DNA from: Streptomyces eurythermus
Lineage (GTDB): Bacteria; Actinomycetota; Actinomycetes; Streptomycetales; Streptomycetaceae
Assembly: GCF_014649115.1 (NCBI RefSeq)
Contig: NZ_BMSK01000017.1
Span: 161,177 to 225,176 of the forward strand
Reading direction: 5' to 3'
DNA: 64,000 nucleotides
Positions 7,934 to 15,757 of this stretch are shown in pieces. Numbering within the stretch: position 1 is the stretch's first letter; the number at the start of each line of letters is the position of its first letter. A program made the translations under genes and the position numbers. Below the pieces are notes generated by a model. That model saw only the letters and a list, made by a program, of their open reading frames with translations. It searched no databases and was not told where the DNA came from.

Positions 7934-8752
7934 TCAGTCGAGGGTGGTGCCGCGTGGCGTGATCCGGTAGTCGAACCCGAGCGTCCCGGGGTCGAGGGCC
8001 GTAGCCCCGCCGTCCACGGTGAGCACCGCTCCGTTGACGTAGGAGGCCGCCGGGGACAGCAGCCAGGCGATCGCCTCCGCGACCTCGCGGGGCTCGCCGG
8101 GGCGGCCCTGGGGCAGCAGCCTGGTCGCCTCCGCGTAGGCGTCCTCCATGCCTCCGGGCAGCCGCTCCTCCTCCGCGAAGCGGGCCATGCGCCGGTCGGC
8201 CATCTCGGTGCGCACCCATCCCGGGCACACGGTGTTGGCCCGTACGCCCTGCCGTCCGTAGTCCACCGCGACGGAACGGCACAGCTGGAGCAGGGCCGCC
8301 TTGGAGGTGGCGTACGGGGCGTTGCTCGTGCCGTTGCGCAGCGCGGACACCGAGGCGACGGCGACCACCGCGCCCTTGGACTCCAGCAGGTGCGGGATCG
8401 CCGCGCGCAGCAGGAGCAGCGGGCCGGTGAGGTTGGTGCGCATCACGTCGTCCCAGTCGCGCAGCGACATGTCGCCGACGGCTCCGCCGCGCCCGATGCC
8501 CGCGTTCAGCACGACTCCGTCGAGCCGTCCGTGCGCGTCCAGAGCGGCCCGGACGAGTCCCTCGACCGCGTCGGGGTCCCCGATGTCCGACGGGTGCGCC
8601 AGCGCGCCGGTCTCCTTCGCGAGGCGCTCCAGGGGCTCGGTCCGCCGGCCGGAGACCACCACGTGGTGCCCGGCCTCGCCGAGCAGCCGGGCCGTGGCCT
8701 GTCCGATGCCCGAGCCTCCGCCGGTCACGATGACAACCCTCTTGTCCTCCAC
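7934..8752 (-). CDS. SDR family NAD(P)-dependent oxidoreductase
   Basis: 272 residues, classical short-chain dehydrogenase/reductase. Cofactor motif TGGGSGIG near residue 11-18, NAG motif (VVLNAGIGRG), catalytic Ser in VASVSALRNG and YxxxK as YATSK, then the PGWVRTEM segment and C-terminal GAVLTVDGG. Arg near the end of the second strand (SGRRTE) suggests NADPH preference. Starts with GTG at 8752 with a GGAAGGGG purine stretch upstream. It is monocistronic by context, with repeat DNA downstream and a long gap upstream. Substrate cannot be told from sequence. Confidence 0.9.
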   Translation of the reverse strand: MEDKRVVIVTGGGSGIGQATARLLGEAGHHVVVSGRRTEPLERLAKETGALAHPSDIGDPDAVEGLVRAALDAHGRLDGVVLNAGIGRGGAVGDMSLRDWDDVMRTNLTGPLLLLRAAIPHLLESKGAVVAVASVSALRNGTSNAPYATSKAALLQLCRSVAVDYGRQGVRANTVCPGWVRTEMADRRMARFAEEERLPGGMEDAYAEATRLLPQGRPGEPREVAEAIAWLLSPAASYVNGAVLTVDGGATALDPGTLGFDYRITPRGTTLD

Positions 8753-9314
8753 CAGTTCCGGCCCCTTCCACCAAGATCGACGAGTTCGCCCAGCGGGTCC
8801 GAGCTTAGGGCCCGGTGATCTTGGGGTGACGACTTCCGGCCAGCGCCCCGGGAGCGGCGGGACACCCTCTCCGCGCGGCCGGTTCCGGGTACCGGCGCCG
8901 GTACCCGGCCGGTGCCCCGGCGTCGCGGGCGACTGCCCGGATCCGGTGCGGGTACGGCCCCGCGAACGTGCGGCGACCAGCCGGACGCCGGGTCCGACGA
9001 CCGGGCCGGCCCTCCGCCGTACACCGCCTCCGGCGGCCCAGCGGCCCTCCGCGGAGACCGGCCGCGGTCCCGGCCCATCTCCGGCCCGGGGATTGCCCGT
9101 GTCATCACCGAACCAGCGAGTTCACGCCGAGTTGGTGGTCCGGACCGCCGGGCGTGCGCGGCGGCGCCGGACGCGCCGTCGTGCTCCTGGGCAGCGGTCG
9201 ACGCCGTCGGATGCCTTCCTGGCGGTGGGCGCCAACCGGTCGTCGTCGGAAGAAGCCGTGTGCGCGATGCCCCGCGAATCGTAAGATCGGGGATCTCGTG
9301 GGGGGAGGTGGTCA
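8753..9314. other. Intergenic region between SDR and LacI-type genes, with a 24-bp palindrome
   Basis: 562 nt between divergent genes. No open frame has convincing codon use with a start signal. It contains a perfect 24-bp palindrome (8885-8908) and GC-rich flanks with related CCGGTNCCCGG elements. The LacI-type gene is preceded by a strong GGGGAGG ribosome site just before 9315. Promoters for both flanking genes must lie here but are not recognisable by eye. Confidence 0.5.
8885..8908. repeat. 24-bp perfect palindrome
   Basis: The core GGGTACCGGCGCCGGTACCC (8887-8906) is its own reverse complement and the symmetry extends two further base pairs each side (CC...GG). There is no loop and no T-run, so it is not a terminator; it looks like a dimeric regulator site or cruciform element. 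It lies about 130 nt upstream of the SDR start and 406 nt upstream of the LacI-type start. Confidence 0.6.
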
Positions 9315-10337
9315 ATGGGCAGGCGGCGCCCTGACACGCCGACGCTGGAGGAGGTGGCCGCCCACGCAGGAGTGGGCCGGGGCACGGTCTCCCGCGTCGT
9401 CAACAACGCGGCGGGGGTGCGGGAATCGACGCGCCAGGCCGTGCAGCAAGCCATCGCCGAACTGGGGTACGTGCCCAATCTCGCGGCCCGGTCCCTGGCC
9501 GGCCGGCGTGCCGACGCGGTCGCGCTGGTCGTGACGGAGCCGGACTGGCGGCTGTTCGCGGAGCCCTTCTTCTCGGAGATCGTCGGCTCGCTCGGCGACG
9601 CGCTGGCCGACACCGGGATGCAGCTGCTGCTGACGATGGTCCGCTCGGACACCGAACGCAAGCGCTTCCTGGAGTACGCGCGCGGCGGCCGGGTCGACGG
9701 CGCGCTGCTGGTGTCGGTGCGCGCCGACGACACCCTGCCGGACATGCTCGCCGAGGCCCGGCTGCCGACCGTCATGCTGGGCCGCCGCTCGGGCGACGAG
9801 CACGTCAGCTACGTCGACGCGGACAACGCCGGCGGCGCCCGCAGCGCGGTCACCCATCTGCTGGCCACGGGCCACAAGGCGATCGCGACGATCACCGGGC
9901 CGCGGGACATGTACGTCGCCCAGTCCCGGCTGCGCGGCTACCGCCAAGCGCTCGCCGCGGCCGGGCTGGGCACCGACGAGTCCTGGATCGCCGAGGGCGA
10001 CTTCACCGAGGAGAGCGGCCGGCGCGCCATGGCCCGGCTGCTCGAGCGGCACCCGGACATCGACGCGGTGCTCGCGGCGTCGGACACCACGGCGGCCGGC
10101 GCGCTGCGGGAACTGCGGGCGACGGGGCGCCGGGTGCCGGAGGACGTCGCCGTCATCGGTTTCGACGACTTCCCGCTGGCCGAACAGACCGTGCCGCGCC
10201 TGACCACGGTCCGCCAGCCGCTGGCGGAGATCGGCCGGGCGATGGTCCGTCTCCTGCTGGAGGAACTGGAGGAACCGGCCGTGGCCTGGCGCCATGTCAT
10301 CCTCCGCACCGAGCTGATACGACGCGACTCGGCCTGA
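9315..10337 (+). CDS. LacI-family transcriptional regulator
   Basis: 340 residues. N-terminal LacI-type helix-turn-helix (TLEEVAAHAGVGRGTVSRVVNNAAGV, ~9-34) with hinge helix YVPNLAARSLAGRR, then a periplasmic-binding-protein-like effector domain (GRRSGDEHVSYVDADNAGGA; DAVLAASDTTAAGAL; VAVIGFDDFPLAEQ; TTVRQPLAEIG). ATG follows GGGGAGGTGG closely. It immediately precedes a GH12 cellulase and an AA10 LPMO gene. Three LacI-type palindromes of CebR consensus (TGGGAGCGCTCCCA) lie between it and the cellulase, so it, or a CebR encoded elsewhere, probably represses that operon with a cello-oligosaccharide inducer. It does not look like CebR itself at the N-terminus. Confidence 0.9.
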   Translation: MGRRRPDTPTLEEVAAHAGVGRGTVSRVVNNAAGVRESTRQAVQQAIAELGYVPNLAARSLAGRRADAVALVVTEPDWRLFAEPFFSEIVGSLGDALADTGMQLLLTMVRSDTERKRFLEYARGGRVDGALLVSVRADDTLPDMLAEARLPTVMLGRRSGDEHVSYVDADNAGGARSAVTHLLATGHKAIATITGPRDMYVAQSRLRGYRQALAAAGLGTDESWIAEGDFTEESGRRAMARLLERHPDIDAVLAASDTTAAGALRELRATGRRVPEDVAVIGFDDFPLAEQTVPRLTTVRQPLAEIGRAMVRLLLEELEEPAVAWRHVILRTELIRRDSA

Positions 10338-10488
10338 CGCCGACGCCGGGCGGGCCGGCTGGACAGGGCCGTTACGGCGGCTCCACGCCGGTTCGCCCGG
10401 GATCTACGGCACGAAGTCCGCCAGAACGCCCCCCGTCCACGCCCGGAAACCCCCGCCCCCCCCCGCAACCGGTCGGCACCCCCGCTTT

Positions 10489-10502
10489 CGGGAGCGCTCC
10501 CA
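10489..10502. promoter_or_regulatory. CebR-type operator, 13/14 match
   Basis: The 14-mer CGGGAGCGCTCCCA differs from the Streptomyces CebR consensus TGGGAGCGCTCCCA at one end base. It is about 97 nt upstream of the proposed cellulase -35 element, well placed as an auxiliary operator for looping with the promoter-proximal pair. Confidence 0.75.
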
Positions 10503-10585
10503 GAAGTCGCCGCCCATCGAAACTATCGACACCCCCACCTCACCTGCGCCTTCGAAACCTCTTCGACACATTGCCGCGCGACACC

Positions 10586-10614
10586 TTGTCAGGGACATGA
10601 ACTCTCCCTACAGT
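10586..10614 (+). promoter_or_regulatory. Predicted promoter of the cellulase/LPMO operon
   Basis: TTGTCA (10586-10591), a 17-nt spacer, then TACAGT (10609-10614) form a good housekeeping-sigma (HrdB-type) promoter. Transcription should begin near 10621, so the two CebR-type boxes at 10634-10667 fall just downstream of +1, an ideal roadblock position. Confidence 0.65.
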
Positions 10615-10633
10615 CCCTGCCCAACGGAGGTAA

Positions 10634-10667
10634 TGGGAGCGCTCCCATCTGCGCGGGAGCGCTCCCG
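10634..10667. promoter_or_regulatory. Pair of CebR-type operators, centres 20 bp apart
   Basis: TGGGAGCGCTCCCA (10634-10647) is a perfect match to the CebR box of Streptomyces; CGGGAGCGCTCCCG (10654-10667) is the same palindrome with altered ends. Their centres are exactly 20 bp apart, about two helical turns, so two dimers would sit on the same DNA face. They lie between the predicted transcription start and the cellulase ATG at 10695. Confidence 0.85.
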
Positions 10668-10694
10668 CATCCGACCGTCCCCGAGAGGACCCGC

Positions 10695-11822
10695 ATGCGA
10701 CCGTCAACGCACCCCGTCCGTGGAGCGAGTGGTCTGGTCGGCGCGCTGCTCGCCGCGCTCGCCGCACTGGCGGCCCTGCTCACCACGGCCCCGGCGGCCC
10801 GGGCCGACACCGCGATCTGCGACCAGTACGGCTCGACGACGATCCAGGGCCGCTACGTCGTCCAGAACAACCGCTGGGGCACCAGCGAGACCCAGTGCAT
10901 CAACGTCACGGACAGCGGCTTCCGGATCACCCAGGCCGACGGCTCGGTCCCGACGAACGGCGCCCCGAAGTCGTACCCGTCCGTCTTCTACGGCTGCCAC
11001 TACACCAACTGCTCGCCCGGAACCAGCCTTCCGGCCCAGCTCGGCACCATCTCCAGCGCGCCCACCAGCATCTCGTACTCCTATGTGAGCAACGCGGTGT
11101 ACGACGCGGCGTACGACATCTGGCTCGACCCGACGCCCCGTACCGACGGCGTCAACCGGACCGAGATCATGGTCTGGTTCAATAAGGTGGGCTCGATCCA
11201 GCCCGTGGGCTCGCAGGTCGGCACCGCCACCGTGGCCGGGCGCCAGTGGCAGGTGTGGTCCGGCAACAACGGCTCCAACGACGTGCTGTCCTTCGTCGCC
11301 CCGTCGGCGATCACCAGCTGGAGCTTCGACGTCATGGACTTCGCCCGGCAGGCCGTCGCCCGCGGGCTGGCGCAGAACAGCTGGTACCTGACGAGCGTGC
11401 AGGCCGGCTTCGAGCCCTGGCAGAACGGTGCCGGGCTCGCCGTGAACTCGTTCTCCTCCACGGTCAACACCGGCGGCAGCGGCCCGGGTGGCCCCGGGAC
11501 CCCCGCCGCCTGCGAGGTGACGTACGCGACGAGCGTCTGGGCCGGCGGCTTCACGGCCGACGTCACCGTCGCCAACACCTCCGCGACCCCGGTCGACGGC
11601 TGGCGGCTCGCCTTCACCCTGCCCTCCGGACAGCGCGTCACCAGCGCCTGGAACGCCACGGTCACACCGTCCTCCGGCGCGGTCACGGCCACGAACCTGG
11701 CCCACAACGGGCAGATCGCGGCCGGCGGCCGGGTGACCTTCGGCTTCCAGGGCGCCTACAGCGGCACCTTCGCCAAGCCCGCCGGGTTCAGCCTCAACGG
11801 AACCGCCTGCACCACCGCGTGA
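10695..11822 (+). CDS. Secreted GH12 endo-beta-1,4-glucanase with C-terminal CBM2
   Basis: 375 residues. Signal peptide 1-37 with ARA cleavage site before DTAIC. Glycoside hydrolase family 12 domain ~40-258: nucleophile Glu157 in GVNRTEIMVWF and acid/base Glu240 in VQAGFEPWQNG; conserved NNRWG near residue 58-62. A short Gly/Pro linker (259-271) leads to a family 2 cellulose-binding module (272-375) with paired cysteines (ACEVTY ... NGTACTT) and surface tryptophans. It resembles S. lividans CelB. GAGAGGA precedes the ATG. The promoter and CebR-type operators upstream imply repression relieved by cello-oligosaccharides; no terminator separates it from the LPMO gene 118 nt downstream. Confidence 0.95.
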   Translation: MRPSTHPVRGASGLVGALLAALAALAALLTTAPAARADTAICDQYGSTTIQGRYVVQNNRWGTSETQCINVTDSGFRITQADGSVPTNGAPKSYPSVFYGCHYTNCSPGTSLPAQLGTISSAPTSISYSYVSNAVYDAAYDIWLDPTPRTDGVNRTEIMVWFNKVGSIQPVGSQVGTATVAGRQWQVWSGNNGSNDVLSFVAPSAITSWSFDVMDFARQAVARGLAQNSWYLTSVQAGFEPWQNGAGLAVNSFSSTVNTGGSGPGGPGTPAACEVTYATSVWAGGFTADVTVANTSATPVDGWRLAFTLPSGQRVTSAWNATVTPSSGAVTATNLAHNGQIAAGGRVTFGFQGAYSGTFAKPAGFSLNGTACTTA

Positions 11823-11940
11823 CGCCCGCCCCCGCGTCCCGTCCCCCACGCACCCACCCCGAGGAGCGCACATGAGACACCCACCGGACGGCACCCTCCC
11901 GGGGCGTACCGCCCGTCCGATCCAACGGAAGGAGAGAATC

Positions 11941-13053
11941 GTGGCCCGACGCGGCAGGCTCCTGTCGGTCGTGGCGGCCTTGTCGACCCTGCTGGCCGCG
12001 CTCGGCCTGGCCCTGCTGGGTCAGGGCAGCGCCAAGGCGCACGGGGTGGCGATGCTGCCCGGCTCCCGTACCTATCTGTGTTACCTGGACGGCCACACGG
12101 GGACCGGCGGGATGAACCCGACCAACCCCGCCTGCAAGGACGCGGTGGCCAAGAGCGGGGCGACCTCGCTGTACAACTGGTTCGCCGTGCTCGACTCCAA
12201 CGCCGGTGGCCGCGGCGCCGGTTACGTCCCGGACGGCACCCTGTGCAGCGCCGGCGACCGGTCGCCGTACGACTTCTCCGCGTACAACGCCGCCCGCTCG
12301 GACTGGCCACGCACCCACCTGACCAGCGGGGCGACGATCCAGGCGCAGTACAGCAACTGGGCGGCGCACCCGGGCAGCTTCCGGGTCTACCTCACCAAGC
12401 CCGGCTGGTCGCCGACCAGTCAGCTGCGCTGGGCCGACCTCGACCTGATCCAGACGGTCACCAACCCGCCCCAGCAGGGCTCGGTCGGCACCGACGGCGG
12501 CCACTACTACTGGGACATGCAGCTGCCCGCCGGGCGCTCCGGTGACGCCCTGCTGTTCATCCAGTGGGTCCGCTCGGACAGCCAGGAGAACTTCTTCTCC
12601 TGCTCCGACGTCGTCTTCGACGGCGGCCACGGCGAGGTGACGGGCATCGGCGGCTCCGGCACCACGCCCACCCCGACGCCCACTCCCACCCCGACCCCGA
12701 CGCCCACCCCGACCCCGACGGATCCGCACACCGGTTCCTGCATGGCCACCTACTCCGTGGTCAGCGCGTGGAACGGCGGCTTCCAGGCGTCCGTCGAGGT
12801 CATGAACCACGGCACCACTCCGCTCGACGGCTGGGCCGTGTCCTGGAAACCGGGCACCGGCACCAAGATCAACAGCCTGTGGAACGGTACGCAGACCACC
12901 GCGGCCGACGGCACGGTGACGGTCCGCAACGCGGACCACAACCGGGTCGTCGCGGCCGACGGCAGTACCACGTTCGGCTTCACCGCCACCTCCACCGGCA
13001 ACAACCTGCCCGCCGGATCGATCGGTTGCGTCACGGCACAGAGCACCTCCTGA
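11941..13053 (+). CDS. AA10 lytic polysaccharide monooxygenase with CBM2
   Basis: 370 residues using the GTG at 11941, which follows GGAAGGAGAG; an ATG at 11872 would add 23 residues before the signal peptide. The signal peptide ends in AKA, placing His34 at the mature N-terminus (HGVAMLPGSRTYLC). The second histidine-brace ligand is His143 (NWAAHPGSFRVYLTKPGW); FF in ENFFSCSDVVF supplies the axial Phe. This matches cellulose-active C1 oxidisers such as S. coelicolor LPMO10C (CelS2). A Thr-Pro repeat linker (encoded by 12661-12720) leads to a CBM2. It probably shares an operon with the GH12 gene, pairing oxidative and hydrolytic cellulose attack outside the cell. Confidence 0.95.
   Translation: MARRGRLLSVVAALSTLLAALGLALLGQGSAKAHGVAMLPGSRTYLCYLDGHTGTGGMNPTNPACKDAVAKSGATSLYNWFAVLDSNAGGRGAGYVPDGTLCSAGDRSPYDFSAYNAARSDWPRTHLTSGATIQAQYSNWAAHPGSFRVYLTKPGWSPTSQLRWADLDLIQTVTNPPQQGSVGTDGGHYYWDMQLPAGRSGDALLFIQWVRSDSQENFFSCSDVVFDGGHGEVTGIGGSGTTPTPTPTPTPTPTPTPTPTDPHTGSCMATYSVVSAWNGGFQASVEVMNHGTTPLDGWAVSWKPGTGTKINSLWNGTQTTAADGTVTVRNADHNRVVAADGSTTFGFTATSTGNNLPAGSIGCVTAQSTS
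12662..12720 (+). repeat. Thr-Pro linker microrepeat inside the LPMO gene
   Basis: A run of (ACN CCN) codons encodes roughly ten Thr-Pro dipeptides between the LPMO and CBM2 domains. At DNA level it is built of 6-nt and 12-nt units (CCCACCCCGACG), a likely site of slippage that changes linker length. Confidence 0.8.
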
Positions 13054-13064
13054 GGACGTGCGCC

Positions 13065-13107
13065 AAGCGCCGCCTCCCCGGCCCGCACCCGGGGAGGCGG
13101 CGCTTTT
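13065..13107 (+). terminator. Intrinsic terminator of the cellulase/LPMO operon
   Basis: A perfect 15-bp stem (13065-13079 with 13091-13105, arm AAGCGCCGCCTCCCC) and an 11-nt loop, with TTTT at the descending foot. It begins 12 nt after the LPMO stop and ends the LacI/GH12/LPMO module before the antiporter gene. Confidence 0.85.
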
Positions 13108-13283
13108 ACGTGTACGGCCGCGTTGTGGCGCCAACTCGCCTATGGGTACCGGCCGTCCTGGTCCGGTCAGCCGGATGGGGACATTGACAAGGCGGGCGCG
13201 CACCCCGAAGCATTGCTGGGCACGTCTACGGCACCTCAAAAGTTCCGGGCGGCACACGCGGCCCGTCGTCAAGGCAGGTACCG

Positions 13284-14543
13284 ATGACCACGAACCAGCT
13301 GTTCGCGCTCTTTTGCGACCTCGCCCTCATCATCGTGCTCGCCCGGATACTGGGCGCCGTGGCACAGCGTTTCTCCCAGCCCGCCGTCATCGGCGAGGTG
13401 CTCGCGGGAATTCTGCTCGGCCCCACTCTCCTGGGCCATTCCGTGCCGGAATTCCTGTTTCCCCCCGGGGTACGGCCGATGCTCACCGCGCTCGCCGATG
13501 TGGGCATGGCCGTGTTCATGTTCATCGTGGGTCTGGAACTGGACCGGAAGATCCTGCGCGGCACCGGACGACTGGCCGTCACCGTGGCGGTCTCCTGCAT
13601 TGTGCTGCCGTTCGGACTCGGCACGCTGCTCGCGCTGATGCTGGCCGACGACCACGCCCAGGGGAACCGGCTGGGTTTCGTGCTCTTCATGGGCACGGCG
13701 ATGTCGGTGACCGCCTTCCCGGTGCTGGCACGGATCCTCACGGACCGGAAGATGCAGCACACCCCGATCGGCGGGCTGGCGCTGGCCTGCGCCGCGATCG
13801 GTGACGTGCTCGCCTGGTGCATGCTCGCCGCCGTGGTGGCCCTGGTCGGCGGAGGGGGCGGCGACCAGTGGCTCCTGCTGCTGCTCGTGCCGTACGCCGG
13901 CGTGATGGTGTGGGTGGTGCGTCCGCTGCTGCGCCGGCTGGTCGGCGCGGGCGGCTCCCGGCTGACCCCGGCGGTGCTGACGGTCGTCCTCGCGGGGCTG
14001 CTCGTCTCGGGGGCGGTCACCGAGCGGATCGGCCTGCATTTCATTTTCGGCGCTTTCCTTTTCGGCGTGGTGATGCCGAAGGAATCCACCGAGCGGCTGC
14101 GCGCGGACATCATCGACCGGATCGGCGATGTGAGCGGCCAGTTGTTGCAACCGGTCTTCTTCATCATCGTGGGCCTGAAAGTCGACCTGTCGGACCTGGG
14201 CGGGTCCGGCTGGCTGGACTTCGCGCTCATTCTGCTCGTCGCGGTCACCGGGAAATTCGTCGGCGCGTTCCTGAGCGCCCGGGCCTTCCGCGTCACGGCG
14301 CGCCAGTCGGCGGTGCTCGCCACGCTCATGAACACCAGGGGCCTCACCGAACTGATCATTCTGACCGCCGGTCTGCAACTGGGCGTGCTGGACGAGCGCT
14401 TGTACTCGCTGATGGTCGTGATGGCGGTCGTGACGACGGCGATGGCCGGTCCGCTGCTCGCCGTTCTGCGGCCGCGTGCCCTGGCCGACCAGGACCCCGT
14501 CCTCCCCGTGCGCGACGCCCAGTCGCCGGCCGCCAAGCGCTGA
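13284..14543 (+). CDS. Cation:proton antiporter, CPA2 (KefB/NapA-like) family
   Basis: 419 residues, almost entirely hydrophobic with about 12-13 predicted helices. CPA2 landmarks: SQPAVIGEVLAGILLGPTLLG near residue 30-50, FMFIVGLELD (~76-86), TAMSVTAFPVLARIL (~140-153) and the conserved IGDVLAWC (~172). It ends after the membrane domain with no RCK/TrkA regulatory domain, so it is the short form. It exchanges Na+ or K+ for H+ across the cytoplasmic membrane; the ion is not deducible. Preceded by a TTGACA at 13184 with only a weak -10 match. It stands alone between the cellulose operon terminator and a convergent gene. Confidence 0.9.
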   Translation: MTTNQLFALFCDLALIIVLARILGAVAQRFSQPAVIGEVLAGILLGPTLLGHSVPEFLFPPGVRPMLTALADVGMAVFMFIVGLELDRKILRGTGRLAVTVAVSCIVLPFGLGTLLALMLADDHAQGNRLGFVLFMGTAMSVTAFPVLARILTDRKMQHTPIGGLALACAAIGDVLAWCMLAAVVALVGGGGGDQWLLLLLVPYAGVMVWVVRPLLRRLVGAGGSRLTPAVLTVVLAGLLVSGAVTERIGLHFIFGAFLFGVVMPKESTERLRADIIDRIGDVSGQLLQPVFFIIVGLKVDLSDLGGSGWLDFALILLVAVTGKFVGAFLSARAFRVTARQSAVLATLMNTRGLTELIILTAGLQLGVLDERLYSLMVVMAVVTTAMAGPLLAVLRPRALADQDPVLPVRDAQSPAAKR

Positions 14544-14581
14544 GCCCCCGCACCCCGCCGCTCCCCCAGGGGCCGCTCCCC

Positions 14582-15151
14582 TCACCACCCCGGATCCGCC
14601 CCGTAGGCGCCCAGTTCGGTCCGCATCTCGCGCCGTGTCCGCCGTAGCCGGCCCCACAGCGCGTCGATGTCCTCCCGTACGGCCTCGGGCGAGTCCCCGG
14701 CGCGCGGGACACCGTCGTCCAGGCGCCGGACCATGCCGTACACCGCCCCCAGGTCGTGGCTGAGGTCGGCCACGAGCTCGAGCACCCGCTCCGGCAGCCG
14801 CATCTGGGCCTCGGCGTACACGTCCCGGTACTGGTCGCGTGCCCGGGTGAGCCGCTGCCGTACGATCCGCAGTTCCTCCTCCCGGCCCAGCGCGTGCACC
14901 TGGTCGGTGAGCGCGGCCAGGTACTGCCGGGCGGAGGCGTTGAGGGCGACGGAGCAGGCGCGCAGTTCCTGGGCGTGCCGGCGCCGCTCCCGTACCTGCT
15001 CGACGCGGTCCAGTTCGCGCCGCCGGCCGCGGTCGGCGGCGCGCTGGGTCAGCAGCGCGGACAACAGCGTCCCGACGACTCCTACGACCGCGACCACGGG
15101 CGCGGTCGCTTCCCCGAGGTCCACCCCGCCTCCACACCGTAGTTCCGCCAT
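14582..15151 (-). CDS. Hypothetical membrane-anchored coiled-coil protein
   Basis: About 189 residues from the ATG at 15151. A single N-terminal transmembrane helix (APVVAVVGVVGTLLSALLT, ~16-34) is followed by ~140 residues rich in Arg, Glu and Leu with heptad character (RRRELDRVEQVRERRRHAQEL; VRQRLTRARDQYRDVYAEAQM), hence a cytoplasmic helical or coiled-coil domain. Similar small proteins are common in Streptomyces without known function. It converges on the antiporter gene; no partner is evident. The longer upstream reading is low-complexity and was not used. Confidence 0.65.
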   Translation of the reverse strand: MAELRCGGGVDLGEATAPVVAVVGVVGTLLSALLTQRAADRGRRRELDRVEQVRERRRHAQELRACSVALNASARQYLAALTDQVHALGREEELRIVRQRLTRARDQYRDVYAEAQMRLPERVLELVADLSHDLGAVYGMVRRLDDGVPRAGDSPEAVREDIDALWGRLRRTRREMRTELGAYGADPGW

Positions 15152-15344
15152 GTTCAGGTAAGCACCGGTGTCCGGCCCGGTGAACGGCCGGCCCGGACCT
15201 CGCCCGGTGTTCGCCCCGCCACCGACCGGGCCGGACGGCCGCACCGGCCGGCCCTGGAGCCGTCCGGGTCCGTGCCCCCGCTCTGCCCTACGGCGCCCGG
15301 AAACCGGGTGGAGCTTCCCGCTCCGCCCTGCCTACAGTCGCGGG

Positions 15345-15704
15345 ATGACCACACGAACCTTCCGCATCACCGTCCGCGGCGCCTTCGACGGCCTCACCGA
15401 AGCCCAGCGCGCCGCCCTCCTCGCCGGCGCCGCCGAACACGACGTCCTGCGCGCCGCGTTCACGCCCGAGGGAACGCTCACCTACGACATCGCCGCCCGG
15501 CCCGCCTTCGTCTTCCGCTTCTCCGCCACGGGCGAGAAGGAGGAGGACATCCTGGGGGCGACCGAACGGGCCGAGGAGACGGCCACGTCCTGGCTCACCG
15601 AGCGCGGCTACGGCTACAAGCACCTGCGGGCCACCGCCGAGGACCTCTCCCAGGCCCCCTTGGGCAAGCGACAGCGCCGCGCCGCCCGGGCGACCGGCTC
15701 CTGA
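15345..15704 (+). CDS. DUF6204 family protein
   Basis: 119 residues from the ATG at 15345. The pattern MTTRTFRITVRGAFDGLTEAQRAALL, followed by LTYDIAARPAFVFRFSATGE and WLTERGYGYKHLRATAEDLS, is that of a small conserved actinobacterial family (DUF6204) of unknown function, probably an alpha/beta fold. It lies 53 nt upstream of a MarR-family gene on the same strand and may share its regulation through the palindrome between them. The upstream extension of the frame is non-conserved. Confidence 0.75.
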   Translation: MTTRTFRITVRGAFDGLTEAQRAALLAGAAEHDVLRAAFTPEGTLTYDIAARPAFVFRFSATGEKEEDILGATERAEETATSWLTERGYGYKHLRATAEDLSQAPLGKRQRRAARATGS

Positions 15705-15718
15705 AGCGCGGGCATAAA

Positions 15719-15732
15719 CTTGAGCAGTCAAG
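15719..15732. promoter_or_regulatory. MarR-type operator CTTGA-N4-TCAAG
   Basis: CTTGAGCAGTCAAG is an inverted repeat with TTGA/TCAA half-sites, the usual MarR-family architecture, situated 25 nt before the MarR start codon. Autorepression by the adjacent regulator is inferred. Confidence 0.55.
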
Positions 15733-15757
15733 GAGTCGGCAAGGGAAGGCGGACGCG

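Noticed and set aside
8725..9315. Frames filling the SDR/LacI spacer on both strands
   Set aside because: No frame has a convincing start or conserved motif; the 24-bp palindrome interrupts them and third-position GC does not single out one frame.
9315..10337. Calling the LacI-type regulator CebR
   Set aside because: Its helix-turn-helix region and N-terminus differ from what is expected for CebR and there is no cebEFG sugar transporter next to it; only the operators match.
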